From: BOG-224 sp963783505
GTDB lineage: Bacteria > Acidobacteriota > Terriglobia > Bryobacterales > Bryobacteraceae
NCBI GenBank assembly: GCA_963783505.1
Contig: CAWAOP010000041.1
Location: forward strand, 186,001 to 250,000
Length of the DNA: 64,000 nt
Direction of reading: 5' to 3'
A program made the translations under genes and the position numbers. Positions 10,462 to 19,600 of the stretch are shown in pieces. Positions within the stretch are counted from its first letter, which is position 1. Each line of letters starts with the position of its first letter. A model generated the notes under the pieces. That model did not search any database and was not told where the DNA came from. It saw nothing but the letters and a program-made list of their open reading frames with translations.

Positions 10462-10479
10462 TGCGGGCGCGGTGGGCGC

Positions 10480-10812
10480 TCACCGAACTCTCGACATCGC
10501 TTCCCGCAGGATGAAGTTGATGCGGGTCGAATACCCCTCGCCGAACTTCTTCAGCGAGTCCACCACCCCGCGGTCCAATCGTGCGGCCACCAGGATCTTC
10601 GGTGCGCGCTTCGCATTGGCAAGCTGTTCTTCGGTGAGTGCGGGGATGTCTGAGTAATCGATACGCGAATAGTCGCCGGTTGCCTGGTGTTTGGCAATCC
10701 GCGCCAAGTCGGCCTTCTGCCGCTTACTGAGCGGCTTGGTCAAAATATCTTCGGCGCTCACTTTTATCAGCCGGGCGCGCCGAGATGATGCGGGTAACGT
10801 CTTCTTCGCCAT
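10480..10812 (-). CDS. brnA: BrnA-family antitoxin
   Basis: 110 residues. ATG 10812-10810 is preceded by GGAGAG about seven bases away; an alternative GTG at 10761 lacks such a site. The C-terminus ILVAARLDRGVVDSLKKFGE ... TRINFILREAMSRV is the ribbon-helix-helix type DNA-binding region of BrnA antitoxins, preceded by an acidic stretch (IDYSDIPALTEEQL) seen in the family. Known BrnA proteins neutralise BrnT and bind their own promoter. The gene overlaps the end of brnT by 89 bases in another frame, longer than the usual short overlap. It is transcribed second, after the toxin, as is normal for this family. Confidence 0.88.
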   Translation of the reverse strand: MAKKTLPASSRRARLIKVSAEDILTKPLSKRQKADLARIAKHQATGDYSRIDYSDIPALTEEQLANAKRAPKILVAARLDRGVVDSLKKFGEGYSTRINFILREAMSRVR

Positions 10813-11020
10813 GTTTACTCTCCGTGCGGTAGGCGTGAACAACCAATAGGATCGCCGCCTCGGCGGCTCCTATGGCGTGCCAGCGCTGTTCGCCGTCCTC
10901 GATGCGGTCTTTGATGAGCAGCACAAACGGATCGTTGAAAACCTTGACGGCGGCCTCGAAAGCGACGCCGTGCTTTTTACGATTGCTGCGGCTTTTGTCC
11001 TCGTTCCATTCGTACCGCAT
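10724..11020 (-). CDS. brnT: BrnT-family ribonuclease toxin
   Basis: 98 residues from ATG 11020-11018; the open frame extends to 11368 but the family begins at MRYEWNEDKSRSNRKKHGV. That N-terminus (W-x-x-K..N..KHGV.FE), the DP following, the RxEDGEQRWHAIG segment and the terminal VTRIISARPADKSERRRY match BrnT, a RelE-fold RNase. The antitoxin brnA follows, overlapping. A perfect 8+8 palindrome sits directly upstream of the start codon, fitting autoregulation by the BrnA-BrnT complex. Confidence 0.9.
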   Translation of the reverse strand: MRYEWNEDKSRSNRKKHGVAFEAAVKVFNDPFVLLIKDRIEDGEQRWHAIGAAEAAILLVVHAYRTESKHGEEDVTRIISARPADKSERRRYFDQAAQ

Positions 11021-11021
11021 C

Positions 11022-11040
11022 GTTATACGTATCGTATAAC
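11022..11040. promoter_or_regulatory. Palindromic operator upstream of brnT
   Basis: gttatacg (11022-11029) and cgtataac (11033-11040) are perfect complements with a three-base centre, ending one base before the brnT start codon. Read on the minus strand it contains tataac, which could serve as a -10 element, so repressor and polymerase would compete. The role as a BrnA binding site is inferred from position and from known autoregulation in the family. Confidence 0.65.
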
Positions 11041-12126
11041 GGCCACAACGCAAGCGCAAGGAGGACTGGCGCAGGAGCCGCATAATGGGTACACGCTCGG
11101 AGTTTTCGCAAGGGCGGCGACCTTGCGGTCTTGACATATTCAGGATGTCAAAAAGGGTCTGGCACGCGCCATAAGCGCCGTCCAACGTATCTGAGGACTG
11201 GGCGAAATCGCTCCTTGTCCCGCTCACAATTGCCGTTGGCCTACACTGGCCTATCCTATTGAAATCAAACGCGCATCGAGCGTAGTCGGCCCGTAGTGGT
11301 CGCAAGACGGGAATATCGTAAAATGACCGGACGGGGTACGGCGGCGGGGCGTGACCGACGGTGGGCAAAGCGGGCCGGCTTGAACCGATCGATTTCCAAG
11401 AGAAGACGGGGTTCCTTTCCTTTGAGCATTATGGGCCGAAAAGTGGGCCGACGGCCGGCACGCTAGGGGCGGCTCAACTGGCCTTTCTCTCACGTTCCAA
11501 CGCCTGGTGACGCGCTCCACGTTCGCCGCGTCCGAATCGAACGTCATCGTACCAACCGTGTACATACGATTGGCGCCCCATCGCAACCAGCCTGCCGTTC
11601 CGGATAGCGCCAGAATGCTGCAAAACGGGATCCTCGAAAACTCAAGCCCGAAGGGCGAAAGAGAATAGCGCGCAAGCACTGGGAGCGGATCGGATTCAAG
11701 AAAGCCCCTGCAGGGGCGAAAACTCTACCTCCAACAATACTCGCCCGGGCGCGCCATTCCATGCTTCTTGGGGAGAACGCGAAAACGATCTATCCCGGCC
11801 ATGCAAGCCACTCAAGCTGGGGACGAAGCCACTCAAGCCGCCGACGGACGGGACGTTAACTGCGATTCTGCATCTACGCGGGCAGCCCGGCGTCGTCGTA
11901 AGCCGGCCCTCACTGGTTGCGGCGGCGCCCGCGCGCCTGAATCATCCGGATGCCTTCTGCCGTCACGACGGTCACGTGCCCGCGCCACTCCCGTTCCGCG
12001 CCCAGGACGCGCCGCACCACCGGCGTAACATTGTCCCCTCCGCTCTGGCTAAAGCTATGGACTTCGTCCGCGGTGAGACGGCGGAGTGGACCGTCGAAGA
12101 CAAAAGCCTCCTGGCTCTGCGCCGAG
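11041..12126. other. Gene-poor stretch, no convincing coding sequence
   Basis: About 1.1 kb upstream of brnT. Several open frames exist (for example 11251-11679 minus, 11768-12028 plus, 11910-12131 minus), but none has a recognisable domain, a good ribosome binding site or family-like composition. The minus frame 11910-12131 (ends GHVTVVTAEGIRMIQARG) is the least implausible and could be a short hypothetical protein. The region probably holds decayed accessory DNA. Confidence 0.45.
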
Positions 12127-12299
12127 TGCATCCTCCCGCTTCTACGCTAAAGAAGAAATCCGCCAGCATCCTCGCCGCCTTCGAGCAACTCTGGGGCGAG
12201 TGTCTCTCCGCCTTCGATCAGCGGCGCGTCGACGAACGCGCCCAAACGCTCTCGTTGAGCAGCCTGCTCTGTCTGGGGCGACACTCGGAGACCGGCTGA
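12127..12299 (+). pseudogene. Possible transposase N-terminal remnant
   Basis: The frame ending at TGA 12297-12299 carries ILAAFEQLWGECLSAFDQ and QTLSLSSLLCLGRHSETG. This is reminiscent of the N-terminal region of DDE transposases, where such a segment precedes the catalytic domain. Here it stops abruptly and no catalytic part follows; the ClC gene begins on the other strand 20 bases on. No terminal inverted repeats were recognised. The resemblance is from memory of family style only. Confidence 0.25.
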
Positions 12300-12320
12300 A
12301 TTGAAGGATACCCGCTGCCT

Positions 12321-14011
12321 TCACTCCGATGCGTTGCGGTACGCCTCCAGTAAGTCTTCCAGCGTAACTTCCCCCAAGATCCGGGTGACGTCGCGCCTGT
12401 CAACGACAGGCAGCACGCTGAGGTTGAACTGGCCCAATCGGTGCAGCACTATGTCCGCCGATTGGTCGGGATGCAAGTGCGGCAGCTTATCGAGCACCTC
12501 ACGGCGAATGACACTGGCTACTGCCGCCCCACCCGAACCTTTGTGCAGCGCACCGTCGAGGTCGGAACCCAGCGCGATGCCCAGCAGCGTTCCGCTTTCA
12601 CCTATGAGGCAGTCGCCTTCGGGCGCCAACTGCCGCGCAATGGCGATTGACGTGACGGGGCCGACTAGAACCGCCGGGCTGCGCATCGCATCTCCTACCA
12701 GCAGATCCGGCTCCGGGCGTTGCCCCTTGGCGTGAGGCAGATGCACGCCGTCCTGTGTAGCCAGAGCCTCGTAGATCGGGGTGTGGCTGAATGCCCGCGC
12801 GACCACATACGCGACCAGGTTTGAGATCATGAGCGGGACGATGATGTTGTAGTCCCGGGTCAACTCAAAAATCATCACCACCGACGTGATGGGGCTGCGA
12901 ACCACGCCCGCAAACGTAGTACCCATTCCGACCAACGCGTAAGCGCCCGCCGGCGCAGTAGTGGCCGGCAGCCAGTCGTGCAGGATCGAACCGAAGCCAC
13001 CACCCATCATCGCGCCCAGAAAGAGACTGGGACCAAAGATGCCGCCGGCATTGCCGGAGCTGTAGCAGACCACGGTCGCCGCGAGTTTCAGAATCAGCAG
13101 AACGAACATCGCCGTCCCGCTGAGCTGACCATGCAGCGCGAGTTCGACGGCGGCGTAGCCCGCGCCGAGCACATCCGCGCTATAGAGCGCCAGCACGCCG
13201 GCTGCGAGCCCGCCCGTCGCCGGCTGAAAAGCGAGCGTCCACTTCGGCAGCCGCCGGTACTTCAGCCGCAGCCAGAGCAGCGACGAAGTGAAGAGCGCCG
13301 ACACGCAGCCTCCCGCAACGCCGAGCAGCCCCGTAAAAAAGAAACTCCGATGGATGCACCAGGTTATAGGGAGGCACGCGGAACAGCGGCGCGTCGCCAA
13401 GAAACAGGTGCAGTACCATCCACGAGGTCGCCGCGCCGATTACCACCGAGCCCAACAACCGTGCATTGAGGTCTCCCAGCAATTCCTCCAGCGTGAACAG
13501 CACCGCGGCCATGGGCGTGTTGAAGGCCGCCGCCAGCGCCGCCGCCGCGCCGATGGGCACCAGCGCCTGTACGTCGCGTTTTTCCAGCCCAGCCCTGCGC
13601 GCCAGGAAGGACGCAACACCGGCCCCGATCTGCACCGACGGCCCTTCACGCCCCAGCGCGATGCCCCCGCCGAGAGATAGCGAACAACAGAAGAACTTGC
13701 CAATGACGGTCTTCAGGCTGATGTGCCCGCCGCCCGCGATTAGCGCAGCCTTGGTCTGCGGAATACCGCTGCCGCGCGCATCGGGAAACACACGCAGGAG
13801 CAGATAGCCGGCGATGAGCGCGGCGACGGCGGGCGTCAGAGGCCGCATCCAAACCGGCATCGCTTTGCCGAAAAGCACCGCGTGCAGCCAGTCGGTGCGA
13901 AGCCAGGAAAGCCACGATCGTCGAGCCGACCAGAGCGCCGATCAGGAGAGCCAGCGCGAGATGAGACGGGTCCGTGACGATGCGGCGGAATCGCTCTTGC
14001 CAGGAGACCAT
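12321..14011 (-). CDS. ClC-family chloride channel/antiporter with C-terminal CBS domains (frame broken)
   Basis: Starts at ATG 14011-14009 (MVSWQERFRRIV) with GGAG four bases upstream; ATG 14020 is an alternative. Selectivity signatures are present: GSGIPQTKAAL (near 13760), GREGPSVQIGAGVAS (near 13640) and GIFGPSLFLGAMMGGG (near 13030). Two CBS-like repeats follow (MRSPAVLVGP and VLDKLPHLHPDQSADIVLHR), ending GEVTLEDLLEAYRN. The frame breaks twice. Removing one base at about 13900 gives AFLARTDWLHAVLFGKAM, and removing one from the cccc at 13329-13332 gives EFLFYGLLGVAGG. The protein would sit in the inner membrane and move chloride, in this class often coupled to protons. It has no operon partner. 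Confidence 0.87.
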
Positions 14012-14078
14012 GATCTCCATTTAGTTTCGCATCCGAGCATGGCCGTGCAGGGTTTATCCGCCACGCACCGACGGATTT

Positions 14079-14144
14079 GGGGACAGGCTACCAAACCTCT
14101 AAATTCCATGGGCCGATTTATTGGGGGTTTCGTAGCCTGTCCCC
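14079..14144. repeat. REPIN-like inverted repeat pair A
   Basis: ggggacaggctaccaaacc (14079-14097) faces ggtttcgtagcctgtcccc (14126-14144); 18 of 19 positions pair, with a 28-base spacer. It lies in the intergenic space between the ClC and VWA genes. A related half element is at 9384-9400. Confidence 0.65.
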
Positions 14145-14265
14145 GAAACTAACAACAAATGGAAGCTGTCCGCTCCGTGTACGACCACTACGTCCGAGCC
14201 AGCGTCCATCGACGCTGGTAGCGGGGAGCATTTGGCGACTGCCTTCTTCATGCGATTTTTCGAGG

Positions 14266-14347
14266 GATGGGCAAATGCCCATCGCACCCTTCCTAAGTTA
14301 CTGATTTCATGGGATCAAAAACAGGGTGGATGGGCAATTTGCCCATC
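14266..14347. repeat. REPIN-like inverted repeat pair B
   Basis: Two short palindromes, gatgggca-aa-tgcccatc (14266-14283) and gatgggcaa-t-ttgcccatc (14329-14347). They are themselves flanked by caccct and agggtg so that the whole 14266-14290 is an inverted copy of 14323-14347 with only small differences. Two palindromic units in opposite orientation about 30 bases apart is the layout of REPINs. The rest of the 14012-14465 gap shows no gene. Confidence 0.7.
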
Positions 14348-14465
14348 GCGCCGAACTCAGCCCAGCGGGCGGGTTGGCCTTCAGAAAGTCGGTTGGACAG
14401 CCGACTCTGCAAGCCGTGGCGGCTTGCGCCACGGGCCGAAACCGGCCGTAGCTTAACGCCTATAC

Positions 14466-16637
14466 CTACGGCAGTAGCACCACGGGCGCGCGCCAGGATG
14501 CGAAGCGGCGGATGGTCGGGTCTAGCACGGTCACCTGGCACGTGTAGCGGCCCGGCTCCAGTTTGGCGAGCGGCAGGCTAAACCTCAATGGCACTGCCTT
14601 GGTCATCGGGCTCAGGCCCTCGGTGACTCGCAGAGGTTCGGTTTCAAACGCCTTCACTTTTCCGCGATAGAAAGTCACCGACGCGATCAAAGGCTCCGTC
14701 TGTTCGGCCGTCGGTTCGTAGGCTTGCAGGAAGACGTACATCGTCTGATCCTTGCGGAATACGCGCGTCACGCTGGCGATGAGCTTCTCGTTATTCTGAA
14801 CCAGCGGATTGAAGGCGATCAGGCGGCGGTTGGGGCCTGCCGTTCCAACCGTATTAGTCACTCCCTCACGCTGGTTGCTCAGCACCACGGAACTGATCGG
14901 CAGCGCGCCTGCGTCTTTGGAGAGATCGGGCACGGTGAAATCGGCTTCGAACGTGCCCATCTTTCCGGTTTCGTTTTCGCGCGCGAGGAACTTGATGTTA
15001 TAGGTCCCTGGAATCAGCATGAAGCCCACGTCATAGGCGATGGTCTTTTTCGCCAGGTCGGTCGTCGAGACATCCTTCAGCTTGACAGTAATGAAATCGC
15101 GGACCGTGCCCGCCAATTGTCCCTTGGCGTCCTTGATTTGACCGATGAAATCCATGCGCGTGGTATCGGATTTCCCCTGCTTGGCGAGCACGACATCGGT
15201 TCCGGGCATCTTGACGGAGACCGGAACGAAATACCGGTCGCTGGCCATGCGGAAATAGTCGGTTTCGAGAGCGAGAGTCAGGTCGGTAATCGGGTCGCCC
15301 AGTTGCAGAGCCTCCGCGAGCTGATTTTCGCGGTCGGTCGAATCGAACTTCTTGAAATCCTTGGGGGCGAAATACCCCGTGCGGTAATCCAGCTTGGCGC
15401 TCGGGTCTTTGGACACCGCGACCTTGATGCGGCGGTACTTGCCATCCGCGGCCGTGTTACCGGTGTAATAGCCCAGGATGTAGTAGCTGGTGACGTCCTT
15501 CTGCGCCTGCACCACGCCCATGGAGAGATCGTTGTAATCGAAGAACGCTTTGCCGCCGGTATCCACCGCAAGCCCGTAAAGCGTGTCTTGCGCGCCTTGG
15601 GCGCTGCTTTGCCGGGCGCGCGCGCCGGATCCCCCATACATCCCGCCGTTGCCCGATCCACCCGACGAGCCGACGCTGGCATTCCCCGAGGGCGCTTCCG
15701 CCACAAGGCCCTTTGTATCGACGGTGTAGAACGAGACGTTGTTCTTGATGGCCGAATTGATTGTGGCCTTGATCTGCGCGTCGTTGTCCATACCGGTGCG
15801 CGTAATGCCGCTCGAGAAATAAACCAGCGCTTTCTTTTCGGGCAAGCCGCCCAGCATCTTCACCGCGTTCTCGAGAGCCGTCAATTGGCGGTCGGTATTG
15901 AAAATGTTGAACTCCGTGTCATCCGCCGTGAAGGCCGCGTAGGTATCCTCGGTGCTGTCGTCGCTTGTGGTTCCCGCCATTTCGCTGGCCTCGCCTACCA
16001 CGACCTTGGTCTTCACGATTTTGGTCAACAGGTCGCGGTCGGCGGTGAAGTCCTGAAGCACCTTCAGTTCGCCGGAGTAAGTCATGATGGCGACCTTATC
16101 CGCCGCCGTCATCTGCGTGCCGAGGAACTTCAGCGCGCCATCCTGCATCCGAATCTGATCGTCCGTGGGCATGCCCTGCAAATCGAAGTAGAGCACCAAC
16201 AGCCGGCTGTCTTTGTACTTGATTTCGCCCGGACGCGCGGGCGTAATGACTTGTTGCACGGCGGCAGCCACAACCGGAGGCTTGGCGGCGGAAGGCGCCG
16301 CCAGGTCGGAATTGCGCGCTTGGAGCGTGGCCGCGGGCACGGCCGGCAACGTAGTCTCCTCCAGCCGCTGATACTCGAACACCTTGATCTGTTGGGGCTT
16401 GTTATCTTCCGTCACGGCGAAGTCCGAGAGCTTCAAGTCTTCGATGGGCTGGCCGTTCTTGCCCTTGACCGAGACATTGACGATGACCAATTGCGTGGTC
16501 GATTCGAATCGAACCGCCTGCTTGATCAGCGGCGCGTTGGCTTGCTGCGGCGGAGCCTGTTGAGGCGCCGGTTGCTGAGCCGAAGCGGCCAGCAGCCAGG
16601 CCAGATACGTAGCGACGATCGTTTTTCGAGTTCTCAT
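14466..16637 (-). CDS. VWFA-related acidobacterial protein, copy 2 (intact)
   Basis: 723 residues from ATG 16637-16635, two bases after the stop of receptor copy 2. The signal peptide (MRTRKTIVATYLAWLLAAS-AQQ) is followed by a short beta domain (TTQLVIVNVSVKGKNGQPI, residues about 45-90) typical of the acidobacterial VWFA family. A VWA fold comes next, starting LLVLYFDLQGMPTDDQIRM (about 145). As in copy 1 the first metal motif is DLQGM rather than DxSxS. A Gly/Ser loop lies near 335-350, then DTLYGLAVDTGGKAFFDYND and a C-terminal beta-rich half to ASWRAPVVLLP. It is close to copy 1 throughout. A secreted or periplasmic location is expected; the binding partner may be the co-transcribed receptor, by context only. 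Confidence 0.92.
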   Translation of the reverse strand: MRTRKTIVATYLAWLLAASAQQPAPQQAPPQQANAPLIKQAVRFESTTQLVIVNVSVKGKNGQPIEDLKLSDFAVTEDNKPQQIKVFEYQRLEETTLPAVPAATLQARNSDLAAPSAAKPPVVAAAVQQVITPARPGEIKYKDSRLLVLYFDLQGMPTDDQIRMQDGALKFLGTQMTAADKVAIMTYSGELKVLQDFTADRDLLTKIVKTKVVVGEASEMAGTTSDDSTEDTYAAFTADDTEFNIFNTDRQLTALENAVKMLGGLPEKKALVYFSSGITRTGMDNDAQIKATINSAIKNNVSFYTVDTKGLVAEAPSGNASVGSSGGSGNGGMYGGSGARARQSSAQGAQDTLYGLAVDTGGKAFFDYNDLSMGVVQAQKDVTSYYILGYYTGNTAADGKYRRIKVAVSKDPSAKLDYRTGYFAPKDFKKFDSTDRENQLAEALQLGDPITDLTLALETDYFRMASDRYFVPVSVKMPGTDVVLAKQGKSDTTRMDFIGQIKDAKGQLAGTVRDFITVKLKDVSTTDLAKKTIAYDVGFMLIPGTYNIKFLARENETGKMGTFEADFTVPDLSKDAGALPISSVVLSNQREGVTNTVGTAGPNRRLIAFNPLVQNNEKLIASVTRVFRKDQTMYVFLQAYEPTAEQTEPLIASVTFYRGKVKAFETEPLRVTEGLSPMTKAVPLRFSLPLAKLEPGRYTCQVTVLDPTIRRFASWRAPVVLLP

Positions 16638-16639
16638 GG

Positions 16640-19600
16640 CTAAAAGTTAAACCTCAGGCCGGTGGTGACCGACCGCATGGCGGAAACCCCAGTCGGTTGC
16701 CCGTACGTATTGGTCCCCAGCGTAGTGCCCCAGCCGGTTACGACTACCGTGTTGAGCGCATTCGACGCGTTCAGCGTGAACGTCATGCGCTGGCGGTCGC
16801 CCAACCGGAACGTGCGGTTGGCCCCGGCGTTCAGGCTGAAGCCGATCGGACCGGGAATAATGGCCCGCCCGGCGTCTCCCCACGTTCCCGCGGCCGGCAC
16901 GGTGAACGCCGCCGTGTTAAACAACGACCCGGCAGTTCCAGTTTCGAGCGGCAACCCGTCATAATTCGCCCTGTTGCTGCCTCCCTTGGTCGCCTGGTTT
17001 CCACCCGACATGGGCGTCAGGTAGTTTCCGCTGTGAATGTTAATGCTGCTGGTGAGGTTCCAGTCCTTGATGATGACTCCCTTCCATCCCTCGACAAGCC
17101 CGCCGCCGCGGCGGCCCTGTCCGGAGCCGTACGTGAAATTGATGCCGAGTTGGTGAGGCGACGTAAAAACGGCCCGATCGGCGCGATAGTTGAGCCAGTT
17201 CTGCGCCGTGCTTGCATCCTGCGTGCCTCTTTGGAAGGTGTAGTTGGCGCCCGCGGAAAGTCCGCCGCGGAATCGCCTGGTCAATTGCACGTTGCCGGAG
17301 TTGTACATCGAGGTCCCGCCGTAGGTCTCATATGTGTACCCGGTGGGGAAATAGGCCTGGGGCGCTCCCGGCGCCACCACCCACGGCTTCATCTGGCGAT
17401 CCTGATCCCGCCCTGCCGCTCCGTGGTACGTTCCCGTTAACTGGAACGAGTACGGCAGATTCTGTTGAATGGAGAACTGCCACTGCTCGGCGTATCCCAG
17501 CTTGTAGGTCGGGTCGATTCCGAACGTGTCGGTGACGGTATTGCTGGACCGGCTGGCGACGTTCACGAAGGCGTTGTTCATAGTGGGATACAACGTCGGA
17601 GTCGAGTCGATCATGTAAACGTTGTAGGCCGTGACCAGCGGCGGCTGCTGCGCGAAATGGCTTGCGACTTGGCTATAGACCGAAGAGTTGTAGTAAATGC
17701 CAAAGCCAAGCCGGAGTACCGTGGAGCGCTTGGTGCTCGGCCGCCAGGCGATGCCGAAGCGCGGCGCGATGTTGTTGGGGTCCGAACCGATCAATGGCCT
17801 GCTGGCCCGCTGGCCGGTCAGCGGATTGATTTGCCCTGGCTGGATAGTGGTGAAGGAAGTGAATGCCGGTGCGAACAGCATGTTCACGAGTTGATTGTGG
17901 ACCTCGCTAACGGGCGTCTGGAAATCCCATCGCACTCCGTACGCCAGGGAGAGCCTGGGAGTCAGTCGCCAATCGTCCTGAACATACGCGCTGAAAACCG
18001 ACCCGCGGAAGTAGAGAGACGGGTTCGCGGTATAGCGGATGGAGGATTGGTACGGCGTGCCTAGCAGGAAATCCGCCATATCGAAGCCGGTTCCCGCCAC
18101 GGCCGCTCCGTTGACGATCTGGCTTGTGCCGTAGCCGTTGAAACTGAACGATCCCCGCCCGTTGGCGTTGGAATAGCTGTTGGCCTGCGTACGGCGGAAG
18201 ACAAATCCGGACGAGAGGTTGTGCGACTTGTAAACCCACATCAACGTCGCCTGCGCGGAGCTGGTCTGTGGACGCGATAGCGAAAATGCGCCGTCGCTGA
18301 GCCCGGCGTAGTTTGAAAAGCTCAGGCTGGGCGGTCCCCAGTTTAGAGGGTCGTTCGAAAGGCCCTGGATGCCCAGATTCCCGCCGATGTTCTGCCCCAG
18401 TGCGGCGAAGTAGGGAAGGCCCTCAGTCCGATTGCGCGTGAAGGTGTAAGTAAGCGTGCTGATGATCCGCGTGGTGAAGTTATGCGAGTAGCTGGCGTTC
18501 GCGCTCATCCCGCGTCCGGTCGTGGTGTCCGTGATAATGGAATGCGTCGCGGGGTTCTCGAACCCATAGGAATTTCGATTCGTTCCGTTGCTGCCTTGGT
18601 AACTGAACCCGCCCGAAATCCGGTTCTTTGAATTGAGCGTCTGGTTGATGCGCGCATTCACGTTGTTGGAGTTGCTCAGATCCGTGTAGGGAAGCTGGTA
18701 GTTGCGCGAGACGCCCGCGGCCGTGGTCAGGTTAGGCTCCGGAAAATACGTGAGCAGGATTTTCGAGATCGAGCTCATGCGAATCGCCGGGATCGTGTCG
18801 TTCGGAAACGGCGCGTTCGTGAGCGGATCGTAGATCGTAACCCCCTTGCCGGCGGACGTAATCGACTGAGCAAAGTCGCCAGTCTTCTCCAAATCCGTAG
18901 GCATCGTGGTCAACTGGCCGGTATTGGCATTCCGGCCGCGCGTAACGCCGAAGCTGAGAGTAAACTGGCCCTTCGTCCCGTCCAAAAGCTTGGGGATCTT
19001 GAATGGCCCGCCCAGGGTGGCGTTCACAGTCGTGTTGTTGGAGTAAGGCTTGGGAATCGACGCGCCGCTGATCGAGTAGCTCTCGGCGTTGAGAAGAGAA
19101 TTGCGCTCGTTGATGTTCAGGCTGCCGGTGTACATCATGCGCGGATTGCGACGGCCGTTGCCAAACGCCAGCGCGTTGTTCATTCCCATCCAGTTGGGTC
19201 CGCGCCCGCCGCGTCCCGCGGCGGCCCCGCGCCCGCCGGCTCCGCCGCGGCCACCACCGCCGCCTCCGCCACCACGGCCGCCACCGCCTCCGCCCGCGAT
19301 TCCACCTCCGCCACCACCCCCGCGGCCACCACCGCCGCCGGCGCCGCCACCCGCGCCGCCGCGGCCGCCACCGGCGGCGGCCCCGGCTGCCGCCTGATCG
19401 CCGCCTGCGCCAGCCAAATCGCCACTGGCCGCATTCAAGCCGCCCTCGCCGCCCATCTCGGCGCCTCCGGCGCCCATCAGGTCACCGCCTATACCGCCGG
19501 GGCCTCCCATGCCGCCCCGGCCGCCGAACGCGCCGAAATCCGGCTGGCCGGGCAGACCGAGAGCGCTGCTCATGCTGCCCTGCACAACAAACGCTTCATT

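Noticed and set aside
14724..16643. 639-residue plus-strand frame opposite VWA copy 2
   Set aside because: Shadow of the VWA gene; its Arg/Ala/Val-rich composition mirrors the codons of the minus-strand protein.
19089..19434. Pro-rich and Ala/Val-rich frames across the receptor Gly tract
   Set aside because: Shadows of GGN repeats in the other frames; no start signals.
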